Shown here: positions 42,050-53,359 of the stretch, piece after piece | How positions within the stretch are numbered: position 1 is the first letter of the stretch | Layout of the letters: each line of letters opens with the position of its first letter | Source: Pseudeuparius sepicola | Lineage: Eukaryota > Arthropoda > Insecta > Coleoptera > Anthribidae | Length of the DNA stretch: 64,000 nucleotides | Assembly (NCBI GenBank): GCA_963920635.1 | Contig: OY987299.1 | Location: forward strand, 129,825,373 to 129,889,372 | Reading direction: 5' to 3' | The notes under the pieces: generated by a model | Seen by the model: the letters and a program-made list of their open reading frames with translations, nothing else | Databases searched by the model: none | What the model was told of the DNA's origin: nothing | Position numbers and translations under genes: made by a program

Positions 42050-42450
42050 TTCAGGGTGTTCACTTTCAAAATGCCCACCACTGGTATTTTTGAAACGGCA
42101 AGAGCTACAAGGTTGTTTAAATTAGATAAAAGTTGCGCATTTTGATGAGTTTCAAGAATCTGCAAAGAAATTTGATATAGCCTACGTGGTTACTAAAATA
42201 ACCTGAAAAAACTGAAAACTTTCACTTTTTTATTTTGTCCGTAATTTTTTTAATATCAAACGGAATTGAATGAAAATTGGTGGAATTACGTAATTAGGTA
42301 CGGGCTTTCGAATGCACTATTCAGAAAAATTCTCTGCCTACTGGATCTTTAGGTGTTCATAACCAAATTTCGATTGTCTTATGGCGGCCATATTGGATTT
42401 TACCACCATTGGATAGAGCAAAAAATTACGAATACAACCATGTATCACAA
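42050..42450. mobile_element. one-ended mariner-type element fragment
   Basis: Starts TTCAGGGTGTTCACTTTC and carries the cassette AAAAGTTGCGCATTTTGATG. Further in it shares GCCATATTGGATTTT with the 31.0-kb fold-back element. No matching right end was found. It truncates the PLE fragment. Confidence 0.5.
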
Positions 42451-44001
42451 CACCTAATTAAACCCACTTAAATGTCAAATTTCTAATATTTTAAATATTT
42501 TGAAGCCAGGCAGTAGGCCTGTTATATTTTTTTCAACATCGTCGCGTCTACCATCGCCTTTGAAATACGGCAACTGAGTACCTCTGCCAGCGAACCGGCC
42601 GACAAAATCAGTTAGCCAACGCGTTTTGAGCCTGTTTCTATAGTACGTAAAGTTAACTGCTTATTTGGGCTACCACACAGCGCTCACTTTTTCGACCGCC
42701 GGCAAGCTTGGCAGAGAGCTCAGTGGCGTTTCGTATGTTCGGGAGTTAACGTGCGCAAAATGTGTAAACAGGGAATAACGTGGCATTCTCAAGCACGACA
42801 AATAATTGCCAATGTTATAAGAGTTTGCCTTCCTCCATAGTCTATAAGGCATAACCGTTAAGAATAATATTAATTATAGATGAAATAACAATTATATGAC
42901 AATTGTGAGTTACACACAATTGAGCTACGCCCCTGAACTGTGACTAATTCTATAATATTCCGAGTTCTTCCCCCTTGCGTCGCACGCATTCTGCCGTAAG
43001 GAGGACTATAAAACCAACTGCATTATGTCGATTGGAAGATATTTCGAGAGTAAAAGAAATGCATATAGAAACAGGGAAGAACATTATTTGAAAATATGTG
43101 GGTAAACTGTTATCAGAAAAAGTTTCTTGTAAGCCATATTGTGGTGTGTTCTATTTTAGAGTACCAATTCTTTATGAATCGATCTTTTATTTTGTGAGAA
43201 TATGCACAATGCACATGTCTAAAGTGTGAAATGGGCGCCCACACACTTGACGCGACATTCCCATTGTTTTGCCTTGGTCTGTACTCCGAAAAAGGCGCTC
43301 ACTTACAACAACAATGAGCAGCGAAAACAAGGAAATTTTACGACCACATAAAAACCATAAAATGCGACAATGAAGCCACGCCGCGGAGTTTACTCTTGTT
43401 CTGTGCAATTCTTCTCGTCCCAAACCCGTTCCGTCGACGGCTACTGGAATTACTTGTAACTCGTTCTTTCGATGTCATTTTTAATTAAAATTTTTAATTG
43501 CTCGTCGTCCAGTGTTATAATTGTATATATCTACTTCTTTTTGTCGCCACTTCCCAAAACTGATATGGTTATATTTATTCTCCATATGAGAGGTATTCTC
43601 GTCTGCTTTTTTTGGTGACAGGACGTTCGAATTAAACTTTTTCACAGCCCTTTTTTTCAATATCTCATTAATTTTGATGACACTTTTGTACAGCGTCTTC
43701 CCTTTTCCTGTATACCTACCGCCTTGGACAATATGTACCTGCACGCACATGCACACTAGCATCTTGAAAAGAAAAAAACACAAACGACAAACTTATATTC
43801 GATATTCCCAACAAAGTAAGAGATTTACTATACAGACACCTGTTGCTTCATTCCTTCGACCTGTGTCGTAGTTGCTATGGCCGGGTCTTCGCTCGTTTCC
43901 GCTCGATTTGAGCTTCCGGCCAAGACAAATGACTAACGCAAGCTCTTAAGGCCGCCTATAATATTATGGTAACGTTTCTACACTTATAGAATAGTGTTTC
44001 A
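42451..44001. other. no gene recognised
   Basis: Some GC-richer parts (42.5-42.85 and 43.2-43.45 kb). Frames of 60-100 codons show no motif. Confidence 0.35.
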
Positions 44002-45003
44002 CAGGGACTCTTTAAAATAAGGGGACCCAGCATTATACTTTCCAAAGTGCCTATTCTTTCCTCATTCTAATGGTATCAGTGATGCCAAGTATGCCATTTT
44101 ATTGGAGAATCTATGAATATAACAGGTAGGTACTTTGATTGATAGTAAAAATTAATAATGGTTTCCATGAATTCTAAAAATTAGACTTGACAATGTTGTG
44201 TCTACAAGTGCAGAATATGGCAACTGTCAAACGAACAAATTTATTTTATAGTTGAAATTGATTTCCAGCAATTATTTCCACGAATTTAAGTAATAAGTAT
44301 TATATAAGTCAGTGCCGATTTTGCTTATTTAAGAATTTGTCACTATTGCACCTTGTTACCAGGTTCCTCAATCCATTTGTATACTTGAACTTTCTTCCCT
44401 TGTTGAATGTATCTACCCAAAGAACTTTCACAGATTTCGGGATGGACTAATAAGATTAGATCTAGTAAGTAGTTCTAATCATATAGTTTTTCTCGGTGTT
44501 CATTATAAAATTTTTGTAATTTTGTTTCTTTTCCAAGGTACCTCACGAAGCTAAAATAACCCATAGTCGTAGATAAAAACTCTTTAAAAAAGACCTGACT
44601 GAAGCTCCCTGCTTAATAATTTACAATTTAGGAAATACGATTTTTATTTTGAACTATACCAACTTATACGTAATGTCCACGTAATGGAAAAATCTGGTTG
44701 CATTTATTGGGACTACTATAGGCGGCCGCATTACCTTTAATTGTCACATCTGAATATCTGGAAATTAGCAAACTTAAAAAGTGTGAATTATGGTGGGAAA
44801 TTTTTTGCCTCCTTTAGAATCTATGGCACTGGCATTTCATATAAAACCTGATGACAGTTGGACACTGATATATAACATAATCTTGTACCAGCCCCCTTGT
44901 GGTCTCCTTGGAGTCGACAGAAAACAAACTTCCCCTCAAGGCTCCACTTTTCTTATGTGATAGACTGTAAAATGGTGGGTCCCCTTACTTTAAAGAGTCC
45001 CTG
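44002..45003. mobile_element. 1,002-bp hAT-type MITE, exact 8-bp TSD
   Basis: CAGGGACTCTTTAAAATAAG, then GGGACCCA, is mirrored at the right end with one or two changes. GTGTTTCA lies directly outside both ends (43994-44001 and 45004-45011). CAGGG-type ends and 8-bp duplications point to hAT. No open frame resembles a transposase. Confidence 0.88.
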
Positions 45004-45095
45004 GTGTTTCACAATCACAAGGAATATTTTGATAAATTAGGGTAGTACTAATGTATATATAAGCGAAATTTGTTAAAGAAAAAATAGAAGAATAT

Positions 45096-45305
45096 AAACT
45101 CCTGGACAAAATTAACGCACCAACATAATAAATCCCCACAAAAATTAATATAAATTAATGGAAAAATAAATTAATGGAAACTAAATTAAAAGCATGGTAA
45201 CTAAATGAAAAGCAACAAATCGTAGTAAATGTCCAAAGACACGCAAAATAATTTAAAATATAATTTGAAATTTTGTATGTTGGTGCGTTAATTTTGTCCA
45301 GGAGT
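45096..45305. mobile_element. 210-bp Tc1-type MITE
   Basis: ACTCCTGGACAAAATTAACG, then CACCAACATA, is exactly mirrored at 45,276-45,305, with TA flanks. The interior is AT-rich and non-coding. Confidence 0.88.
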
Positions 45306-46453
45306 ATATTTATTTTTATTCTATTTTTTTTAAGTAACCATCAAACTGTATAGCTATCTACAATGTAATATAGCAACCTACAGGGGAATTCCCCTGTAAA
45401 ATTGTATGCGATGCACTTGGACATATCGTCATGGTGGCAGCACTCTTCCAGGGCCTGCTATGATTTTTTTTGGAAAATGGTATTCGGGATTTTCTTTATC
45501 GGAAATCTGACAACGTAGCTTTATTCAGCACATCCTGAAACCCCATGTTTTATTAATTTACTTCGCCGACTAACATTTCTACGGAACCTTAAAATTGGGA
45601 TTTTTTTTTTTAATTTTCACTAATTATATAAATAAAAGAAATGCTTTGGAGCAGACTTAGGTATTCAAAATGCCCAAACATGTCGCATTAATAAAGAAAA
45701 CGCGAAGGATGCATAAATATGTTAGATTTAATATGATTGTTTCGAGGCTATTTTTTTAAACAGTATTGGCGATCTTTTTTATCGAAAATATGGCAACGTA
45801 GCTTTAATCAGCACCCCCTGAAACCCAAATATCCCTAGTTTTATTAATTTGCATAGACAAGAAGCACATTGTTTGTACCAAAGGTATAGGGAGACCAAGG
45901 CTGTCCAGTTCAAGCCACGCCTTCCAAATAAAAATAGGAATCAAGACAAGCGAAGAGGGATCCTGGGTATACTTTCAACAACTTAGATAATGACGAGCAT
46001 CAATCAAAAGTGAAAATTTATCGTACGAATTAAAATACCCGATTTTTGCGTTGCCGCGGTTGTCAGCTGTTCAATGCAGTAATTGGCTATCAAACCACAG
46101 CGAGCATTCTTTTGTTGAAACTCGATTAAGAAACGCAATTTTTAATTGAAATCAACCTCGGTCTTGACATTGCCGTCCTGAAACAATCTCAGGTTGAATG
46201 GCTTTTTATTAAAATTACCGGCATCGAAACTATTAACTTACGAACACATTTCCGTAAAAAACGACGCATATCTTATGAGATTAAACAGGTAGGTCGTGTG
46301 TAAAAGTGCTGGTATTTAATTAAGTATAGAATTATTATAAAAACGATTCTAACGGTCAGGCAATTATGCAAAATTTAATTTAAATCCAAATGCGGGTTTA
46401 TCGGCTTTTTGCTGCATATAGAAAAACAACTGACACGGATCAAATTTTTTAAA
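45306..46453. other. no gene recognised; internal direct similarity
   Basis: Two short blocks (TGGCAACGTAGCTTTAATCAG near 45,790 and a similar one near 45,510, each followed by CACCCCCTGAAACCC-like sequence) are diverged direct repeats about 280 bp apart. Nothing coding was seen. Confidence 0.35.
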
Positions 46454-46737
46454 CTCAGAGCACAGACTAACGAGTAATACAGACAATTCCTTAGCGACAT
46501 GTGTCAAAAGGAGACTCGCTTTTTAGCGAAATATCTTCTAAAGTCATGAATAATATGCATTTTATTCGATTTTACGTTAATCTACATAGCAAAGAGACTG
46601 TATTAGAACCAAATTTATGATTAAAATACTGTTTGTCTTTCTGTAAATTGAAATGGAGACTCGCTTATTTTTGACACATGTCCGTAAGGAGGCTTCTGTT
46701 GCAAAGCTATTTATTCTGTGCTCAGAGGTATGGCTTA
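46454..46737. mobile_element. 284-bp MITE, complete copy
   Basis: CTCAGAGCACAGA and its near complement TCTGTGCTCAGAG form the outer ends. A second inverted pair (GACATGTGTCAAAA with TTTTTGACACATGTC) lies inside. A diverged copy sits in the right inner arm of the giant element (20,735-20,985), with a part in the left (13,880-13,990). Confidence 0.75.
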
Positions 46738-47728
46738 ATCAAACAATTTCAGTTCTAATAGATTCTACTTAAGTGGTTCCATATCAAATCTATCGTTATA
46801 AGTTTGTTTTTGATTTATTTTATTTTCGTGGATTCTGAGATTGCATGCTTTCAAATTTTTTTCTACTACCACATATTATAGAGGACGCGTCAGTTTTTTT
46901 TTTGTAGCAGACTTAATTTAAAGATACAATTTAAAAAATATATTTTTGTGCGTTTTAATGTTTTAGCAGAAAAAAATCAAAGTCGACCTAAGCTTTCGAA
47001 ATTTTTCACACCTGTCCAGTTTTTCATTGTGAACAAGTTTTCTTAATAACATTTTAATGCGAAAGCTACACAAAGTGCACTTTTCTAAAGAAAAGTGGGA
47101 AAAAATGCCAAAAAATCAAAGTAGGCCTCGACCTTCCAAATTTCGCAAACCTACTCAGTTATTCATTCTGAACAAGTTTCCTTAATAACATTATGTCGTA
47201 AAACCTACAGAATGGGCACTTTACTGATGTGAAAAATTAGTTTTTTCAGAATTCCCAAGGCATACGTGATTTTTCGAAAATAAAATTACGTCACAAATTA
47301 GTTTCAAACCAAGCAGGGCTTATGCTCAGAAGCTCAAATTTCAACTCGAAATTTTTTTACTTCTCCGATTAAAATGTATACAGGGCCTTGAGTTTTTTAT
47401 TTTCAATTAAAAATAAGGAATGATTTGGAAATATTTGAAAATCGGGTAAACTAATCTACATATTCCAAAAATGTTTCTAGCATAATCTATAGTACAAAAT
47501 AGCCAGGAACGATTCATGTCTTAAGTTAATCTTTAAATAGCAGTAGCTGGAAAGATGTATACCAGCTCCATCTAGTTAACTTTCTCAGAAACCGAAAACA
47601 CTCCCAAAAATAATGAGTAAGTATGTTGTACCTATTATATTCGATAAAGAATTATTTAGAATGTTAAATCTACATATATGAAATCAGTCAATTAATACAA
47701 ATAAAGTTATTCAAACTATGTGTAAACT
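46738..47728. other. no gene recognised
   Basis: AT-rich with tandemly similar blocks near 46,970-47,240 (AAAAAATCAAAGT and GAACAAGTTTTCTTAATAAC recur about 130 bp apart), probably an old duplication. Confidence 0.35.
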
Positions 47729-48591
47729 ACAGAACCGGATTAAGTAGTTTTCGAGCCCTGAGGCGCTACAAACTTTCGGGCCCTAGGCCTTGTTGCTTTT
47801 GCAGTTAAAAAACACAATAAGCATGCCTGATAAAACATTTTTATTATATATTTTTTTGTATAAAGTATAAAAACATTAAAAACTGAAATAAAACTCTGAA
47901 AAACAAAACTAAGTATTTTAAATCATAAAAAAAATATTTAAATCTAAAATAAAATATTTAAATCATAAAAAAACATTAATTAAACGTTTATAATTTTTTT
48001 TTCTGGCCTTCTTCTTTGCAAAGTTATTTATTATGTCATCCCTGTTTAATTTTTCTAAACAGTGGCTTTTTATTTGTAATAACGAGAGGGCCTCTAATTT
48101 TTCTTGTCCCATAGTCGACCTTAAATAATTTTTAGTTCTCTTGAGAACAGAAAACGACCTCTTTGCTGATGCATTCGATACGGGAATTGTGAGGAATATT
48201 TCTAGGACTGTCATAACATTTGTTACCTATTTTAGGAAGTTGTGTCTTTTCATCTTCTTGCTGTTTACGTTTTTATAATTACGCATATTTATAATACATT
48301 ATGATCCTCCAACAAATTTCAGAGGTTAAAGCTGGATCTAATTTTCGATTTTCGTGTCTTACCAATTTAAGGTTTCTTTTATTTGCATATAATATACTCC
48401 ACACATTTTACACTACATAGGTTTGCTTGCTGCTTTTGAGTTACGGGCAGCACTCAAAGGGCCCAATCCAACCAGGCGTAAAAGAAAATAAACATAGAAA
48501 AAATTATTTTTGACTTTTCAAGTTCTTTTTTTTTATTCACCTTTACCCCTTAACGGGTTAATTATGGTTAAACATGGTTAATCCAGCACTG
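47729..48591. mobile_element. hAT element, 863 bp, near-exact 8-bp TSD
   Basis: ACAGAACCGGATTAAG at the left mirrors GGTTAATCCAGCACTG at the right. Octamers outside (TGTAAACT and TGTAAACA) differ at one base. On the minus strand it retains the C-terminal hAT dimerisation region. It is a different family from the 29.3-kb element, judged by its ends. Confidence 0.7.
47963..48214 (-). pseudogene. hAT transposase C-terminal fragment
   Basis: Eighty-three codons carry LTIPVSNASAKRSFSVLKR, KNYLRSTMGQEKLEALSLLQ and a Lys-rich end, the hAT dimerisation region. The usual Glu of the xxERSFS block is Lys here. No catalytic core precedes it within the element, so it is not a working transposase. Confidence 0.8.
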
Positions 48592-48599
48592 TGTAAACA

Positions 48600-49948
48600 G
48601 ATATTCAAAGTATTGTAGACAGTTACCTACTTTTTTAACATATAAATGAGTTATTTTTTTAGTTTAACACTTTGGCTCTCGAAAGTGGATTAATATACAG
48701 TGAATAAGTTAAATTTAATTTTTAACTCGGTATTTATGGATATAAATTCTGCAGAAAAAGGTCATACGGTGATACGGTCCTGTATAAAATTAGTACTCTG
48801 TACACTCTTAAATGCAAAATTTAATTTTGAACAAAAATCGTCTCCTCGTTTTTTATATTTAATTTCACTATTTCGATGAGTTGTCCATTAAAAATTTTAA
48901 AATCAACTCGAATTATTGTTCGATCGAAATCGATCGAAATTTAGCACCTTAATTCTACGCTTCGCACACATAAAACAGCCAAGAACCGATCCTCCTCTCT
49001 TCCATGTATAGCTGGTTGCCTCGATCGATCACCAAAGTCTGAAAATAGTCCAAATGTCCGAACGGATTTTCCGATTCGGGCGCTCGTCAATAGGTGTGTG
49101 GTACTTATTTATCTAAGGTTCCTGGCGAAATTTGGAGTCGAAATATCGAAAACTGCGCCAGTTAGACTGGCCCACGCGAATTATCGTTTAACATACATTT
49201 TCGGGGAAACTGCGGCTATTATAAACACCTAGGGGCCGCCAGGGTCGGCCTAGACAACAAGTTGCAGGAACGACAGTTCCTACTTGTTGCCTCTGCAAGG
49301 TGTATACGACTATAAAAAAAAAACGCCCCTGTTCCACAGCTTACTTCTAATCCGTAACTACCGCGCGGCCACTTTAGCTATCAAGAGAACTGCATGAAAT
49401 TGCCGTGCGGTGTTACAAAACAATAATCGCCGTCCGCTTTCAAAATATTTTCAGTTGTTAACTGAAAACGAAAATAATTGCGGTGCCCTGAAGATCGCTT
49501 TGCATTAATGATTACCGTTCGGGGTATAATGGCATGCGGTATTGGCTATGTAAATCGCCCTTTCATTGCCGATTAGTAATTATTTCGCCGACATTCTAAT
49601 ACACAGTAAATTAATGGTAATAGCTCTATCCGATATACCTAGAGGCGAACGTATCGATGCCAAATTTGGCGGAGGTCTTACCCGAACATCGGAATTTATT
49701 AGAGAGACGGCTTTTTGCTCACGTTTGTACCGTTCGTCAGTTATCCGCGAGCATTTTAAATTCCCAATGGCCATGTTATAAGTACGCGCATGTCGCAACT
49801 GGCTAACAAAGTTTCGACGTCCAAATTATCCAGGCCGGTGGCACATAACACAGAAGTTTGTGATGCAGCGTTTTCGTTCTCCATTACAAATCATATTATT
49901 AATTTCCATTGTGAAAAATGATACTTTTACAACGTAGTAATAGTTATT
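48600..49948. other. no gene; GC-richer block at 49.33-49.81 kb
   Basis: The block at 49,330-49,810 has balanced composition with homeodomain/POU-like words (TTTGCATTAATGATTA, ATGTAAAT) and overlapping 71-72-codon frames on both strands. It is a candidate enhancer or conserved element. A small hairpin (CAACAAGT / ACTTGTTG) lies at 49,257-49,289. Confidence 0.35.
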
Positions 49949-50070
49949 TATGTACCAAGGCACTGAAGTTCAACTTTTTATGACTCATGTGGAGTTTAGT
50001 TGCTGAGGCCTCTGGCCGAGGCAAATAAACCACATGAGTCATAAAAAGAACTTCAGTGCCGAGGTACATA
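49949..50070. repeat. hairpin micro-element, ~120 bp
   Basis: TATGTACC, GGCACTGAAGTTC, TTTTTATGACTCATGTGG and TTGC pair in order with their complements. Stem blocks are separated by 1-4-base mismatches, around a tiny GGCC loop. It is the clearest member of the micro-hairpin group. Confidence 0.85.
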
Positions 50071-50461
50071 TTATATTTTTCTTGAAATCGAAAAAAAAAG
50101 TTTTATTAGGCAAGAAAATAATAATAAGGGATCACCCGTCCACGAACCGACTACGCGCGGCGTTGCTTGACTTTACCGATCGCTCTACCTAGGACAAGCA
50201 TAATGATGTACGGCACCTTCTGACAGAAAAACCAAACTGCTGCTTCTTGTGCAGCTTACACAACAAATCTATTGATTTTCAAATTTACTAAAATATGTAT
50301 ACTGAAGGATTGCGCTTCTATAGGTAACAATTTCTCAACGTGTACGAAAAGTTAAATGGGCCTTTTGTGGCCGGGTTTTGAATATTTGGTCACTTTTGAC
50401 GGGCGATTTCTCCGCGTCTGACGTTTGATGTTTACATCTCGCCAAGGCCTACTTATTGAAA

Positions 50462-50498
50462 AAATCGTACAATAATGGGCTACATTATTGTACGATTT
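50462..50498. repeat. perfect 16-bp-arm palindrome
   Basis: AAATCGTACAATAATG is followed after five bases by its exact complement. It may be the core of a small decayed hairpin element. Confidence 0.7.
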
Positions 50499-50824
50499 CT
50501 GTGCTTTTAATGACGATTTTGGGACATTTTAATGCCGATTTCAAGAAAAAGTTATTTTAAAAAAATTTTATAAAAAAATTGTTGTTGCTTTGGTATGGTT
50601 TTGGACATTTAGATAATTAGTAACATTATTTATTTAATTGTGTAAAAACTAGGTGTTACTTAAAAAAACTACAAAAAAAGTATTTAGAGAGCGAGATGCG
50701 GAGAGCAAGCTTCTCTCTTGGAACTAGTTACGAAGCAATAAAATAAAACACAATATTCTAAAAACAAGTATATTTACTTACAATTTGATATAACTTGCAT
50801 TAAATTGCCTTAGAATAAGAGGGT
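50499..50824. other. no gene recognised
   Basis: AT-rich. Nothing identifiable. Confidence 0.4.
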
Positions 50825-50915
50825 TACAATTTGAAAATTTAAACAGAAGTGAATTTGAAAGTTTTTAACAGAAGTAAATTTGAAATTTAAATAGAAGTAA
50901 ATTTGAAAGTTAAGA
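50825..50915. repeat. ~27-30-bp minisatellite, three units
   Basis: AACAGAAGTAAATTTGAAAG-type units repeat head to tail with small differences. The 85-codon frame across it is a by-product. Confidence 0.7.
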
Positions 50916-51699
50916 TTTAGCAATCGCATTAGGTTACACCGACTGAGATTACTGCGGCTCGATTCTGTCCTTTCGACTTGGGTAAAAATTAATAGAGTTC
51001 GACACAATACCCGAACTCCACATTCATGTAAGTCCGTGCCCAATGTGCGAGAACCAAACCAGACCACTTTTAGCTGAAACGCTGCAGTGCCGACTAGCTG
51101 GGACGTAGGTCTTTGTTGTGGCTGGTGGATCTGTCTTATAATTTTAACTTGTCTAGCTAATAAAACTATCCTAATTACAACAATAAGTATGGCTAATTAA
51201 TTAATTTATATTTATTTATAATTATTTAAAAAAACACTGTGCACATCTAGGTAGCCAAAATAATGCAAAATATTTACTTGTAAAAATGTAATATACAGTT
51301 TGACTTGATATTTGATATATAAAAGAAATCTGAACCTCAGACTAGGACAAGAGAATGATTTTTGTTTTCGATTTAAAAGTTATATTAATACACACTTATA
51401 TGTTCTCTGGATAATAAAAACAAATTTAGTTCGATAAAAGAGAAAATTCAATGATATAATGATAATAGCAAAAAATCTGAGGTGACTCTACGTTACGTTC
51501 CTTCGGGGATCAGACCTAGAGAGGTAGCGTTGAAAATTAAGAAGGTTCAAAAGAATTTAGATACGGTAATATAACCAGGTGCAAAACCCAGGCCGAAATC
51601 CAGAGGACAGCTCGAGTTCGTAGAACCTAGGTGAGTAGATATCTCGAGAAAACGGTACGAGAAATACACAAAAAAGATAAATGAGATAAAATTACTCAC
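50916..51699. other. no gene recognised
   Basis: Mixed composition. Bases 51,480-51,660 are GC-richer, with no identifiable gene. Confidence 0.35.
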
Positions 51700-51756
51700 C
51701 AGGGCTTCCACGGACTTCCACGGCGCTCGAGCCCCTGTGGACTCCTCCTGTGCTGG
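51700..51756 (-). CDS. possible small internal exon
   Basis: On the minus strand TTACATTTCAG precedes and GTGAGTAA follows a 57-bp segment. It is open in frame (PAQEESTGARAPWKSVEAL) and GC-rich against AT-rich flanks. Both splice sites match consensus and the exon would be phase 0. No partner exons were identified, so it may be chance or part of an unrecognised mobile gene. Confidence 0.25.
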
Positions 51757-52559
51757 CTGAAATGTAACTGAACTCCTGGGGCGGTACACGTGGTTGACTA
51801 CACGCCAGAAAACCAGGGCTCCGGTAGATAAGTTTCACATGAAATTGAAAAATAACAAATATTAATTAGAGAATGGTAAAATTTCAACGATACACTCTTG
51901 ATTCCACCGCTAAATTAGGGTTGAAAAATCGGAAAAAGTGGCCAAGCCAAAAACACGATGCGAGCACCTCAAGAACGCAACGAAAAGAGTCTTCGGAACG
52001 AGAACTTATCAGAACCTTTTGTGGTACGATATCCGATTTCGAGATTATGGAATGTTCTATCGAATTCTATAGACAACCCGCGAAAATTCTTAATAAAAAG
52101 GCATTATGAAAAAACTAAAAAATTTTGAATAAAACATCCTTTTGTGTTTGTGATTCGTACCACAAAAAAGGTTAGGTAGATGAACGACAACATTGACACT
52201 TGACCGGGGAATTGACTGTAATCACAATTCACTTTAGTTAGATACGTTTGATATGATCGGAATAGTATTAGGTATTTTGTCCTCCAAAAGTAAGCACAAC
52301 AAAAGGTATTTTACTTTAACAAGCAATCAAAGGGAATTATTTGATTACAGACCTGAACTTTGGAATCTGGCTCGCCGATCAATATTCACACAACCACAAG
52401 ATACAAATCCCTGTCAGAAGAAGAAGAATCTAATCGTATGCGCGATATCCGTAGCATTATCTTTCGGTTACAGGGGTGGTTCAATAATGAATTGATAAAT
52501 TTAATGAAATTAAAACGGATTGTAGCGGAATGAGACAAAATTTCCGTTACAATTGTTAA
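51757..52559. other. no gene recognised
   Basis: Frames of 78-80 codons lack motifs. Confidence 0.4.
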
Positions 52560-53350
52560 TGGGGTCCTTCGCCACAGAAACTTGAACCAAACTGATTAAA
52601 AGGCAACTTTTTCAAGTTTCCGGGAAAATTCATAAATGCCTAACATTAAAAGAACAAAACTTTGAACGACAACTCATAAAATAACTTCAACAACTTTATT
52701 ATAACAATAACCTAGCTACCTGTCTGATATTGTACCCTGTGTTGTATGTAATTTTCTCTATACTAACTTCTTTTTGAATAACTGGTAATAATATTTTACT
52801 AAATGCCACTGAACATTCAGCAACACAATTGTCAGTATTTCCTAGAATAAATGCAGATTCCTTAATTTTTCGCCTTTTCTTGAAAATTGATTGAGACCTA
52901 ACCCCAAATTCAATGATTATTATTAAAAGAGTGATCAGTAGTGATAACATATTTTTTATTTTGAAATTTGCTTTTGCCTGATATACTTTTTGTGTTCTTT
53001 TAAAGTTAACTGGCCTACAAGTCACAAGTAATTTTGTAAATTTTGAAAATTTTTAACTTTGTACCTCATTAAATAGTTTCGTTTTAACTAGCATTCTGAC
53101 ATTAAAAAGATTGCCTACTCGTTTTAACTTATCAAGATAGTGCAGGAATATAAGGTATAATTAAACTTACGGGTCGGAATTAAAATGGAGATATTTATTA
53201 GTATGTGTTGGTTTTCTATACACACTAGTTTCTATTCTATCTGATTTTAGTAAAGAAACATCCAAGGAAGCTAATAATTGATTGTTATGTTCTATTTCTA
53301 GGGTATAAACTTATAAAAATTAAATGGATCTGTTTGCGCTATAAAGAAAT
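52560..53350 (-). pseudogene. Penelope-like element, 3' part with deletion
   Basis: From high to low coordinates on the minus strand: LDVSLLKSDRIETSVYRKPT and HTNKYLHFNSD (about 53,350-53,180), the block after the RT palm. Then, after missing sequence, KIKESAFILGNTDNCVAECS and VAFSKILLPVIQKEVSIEKI (about 52,880-52,760), the tail beyond the nuclease. Last comes an AT-rich 3' region to 52,560 that also occurs at 9,432-9,580. The nuclease core between these blocks is lost. It belongs to the same family as the fragments at 19.2, 27.4, 41.5 and 61.5-63.0 kb. Confidence 0.75.
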
Positions 53351-53359
53351 TTCCGACAA

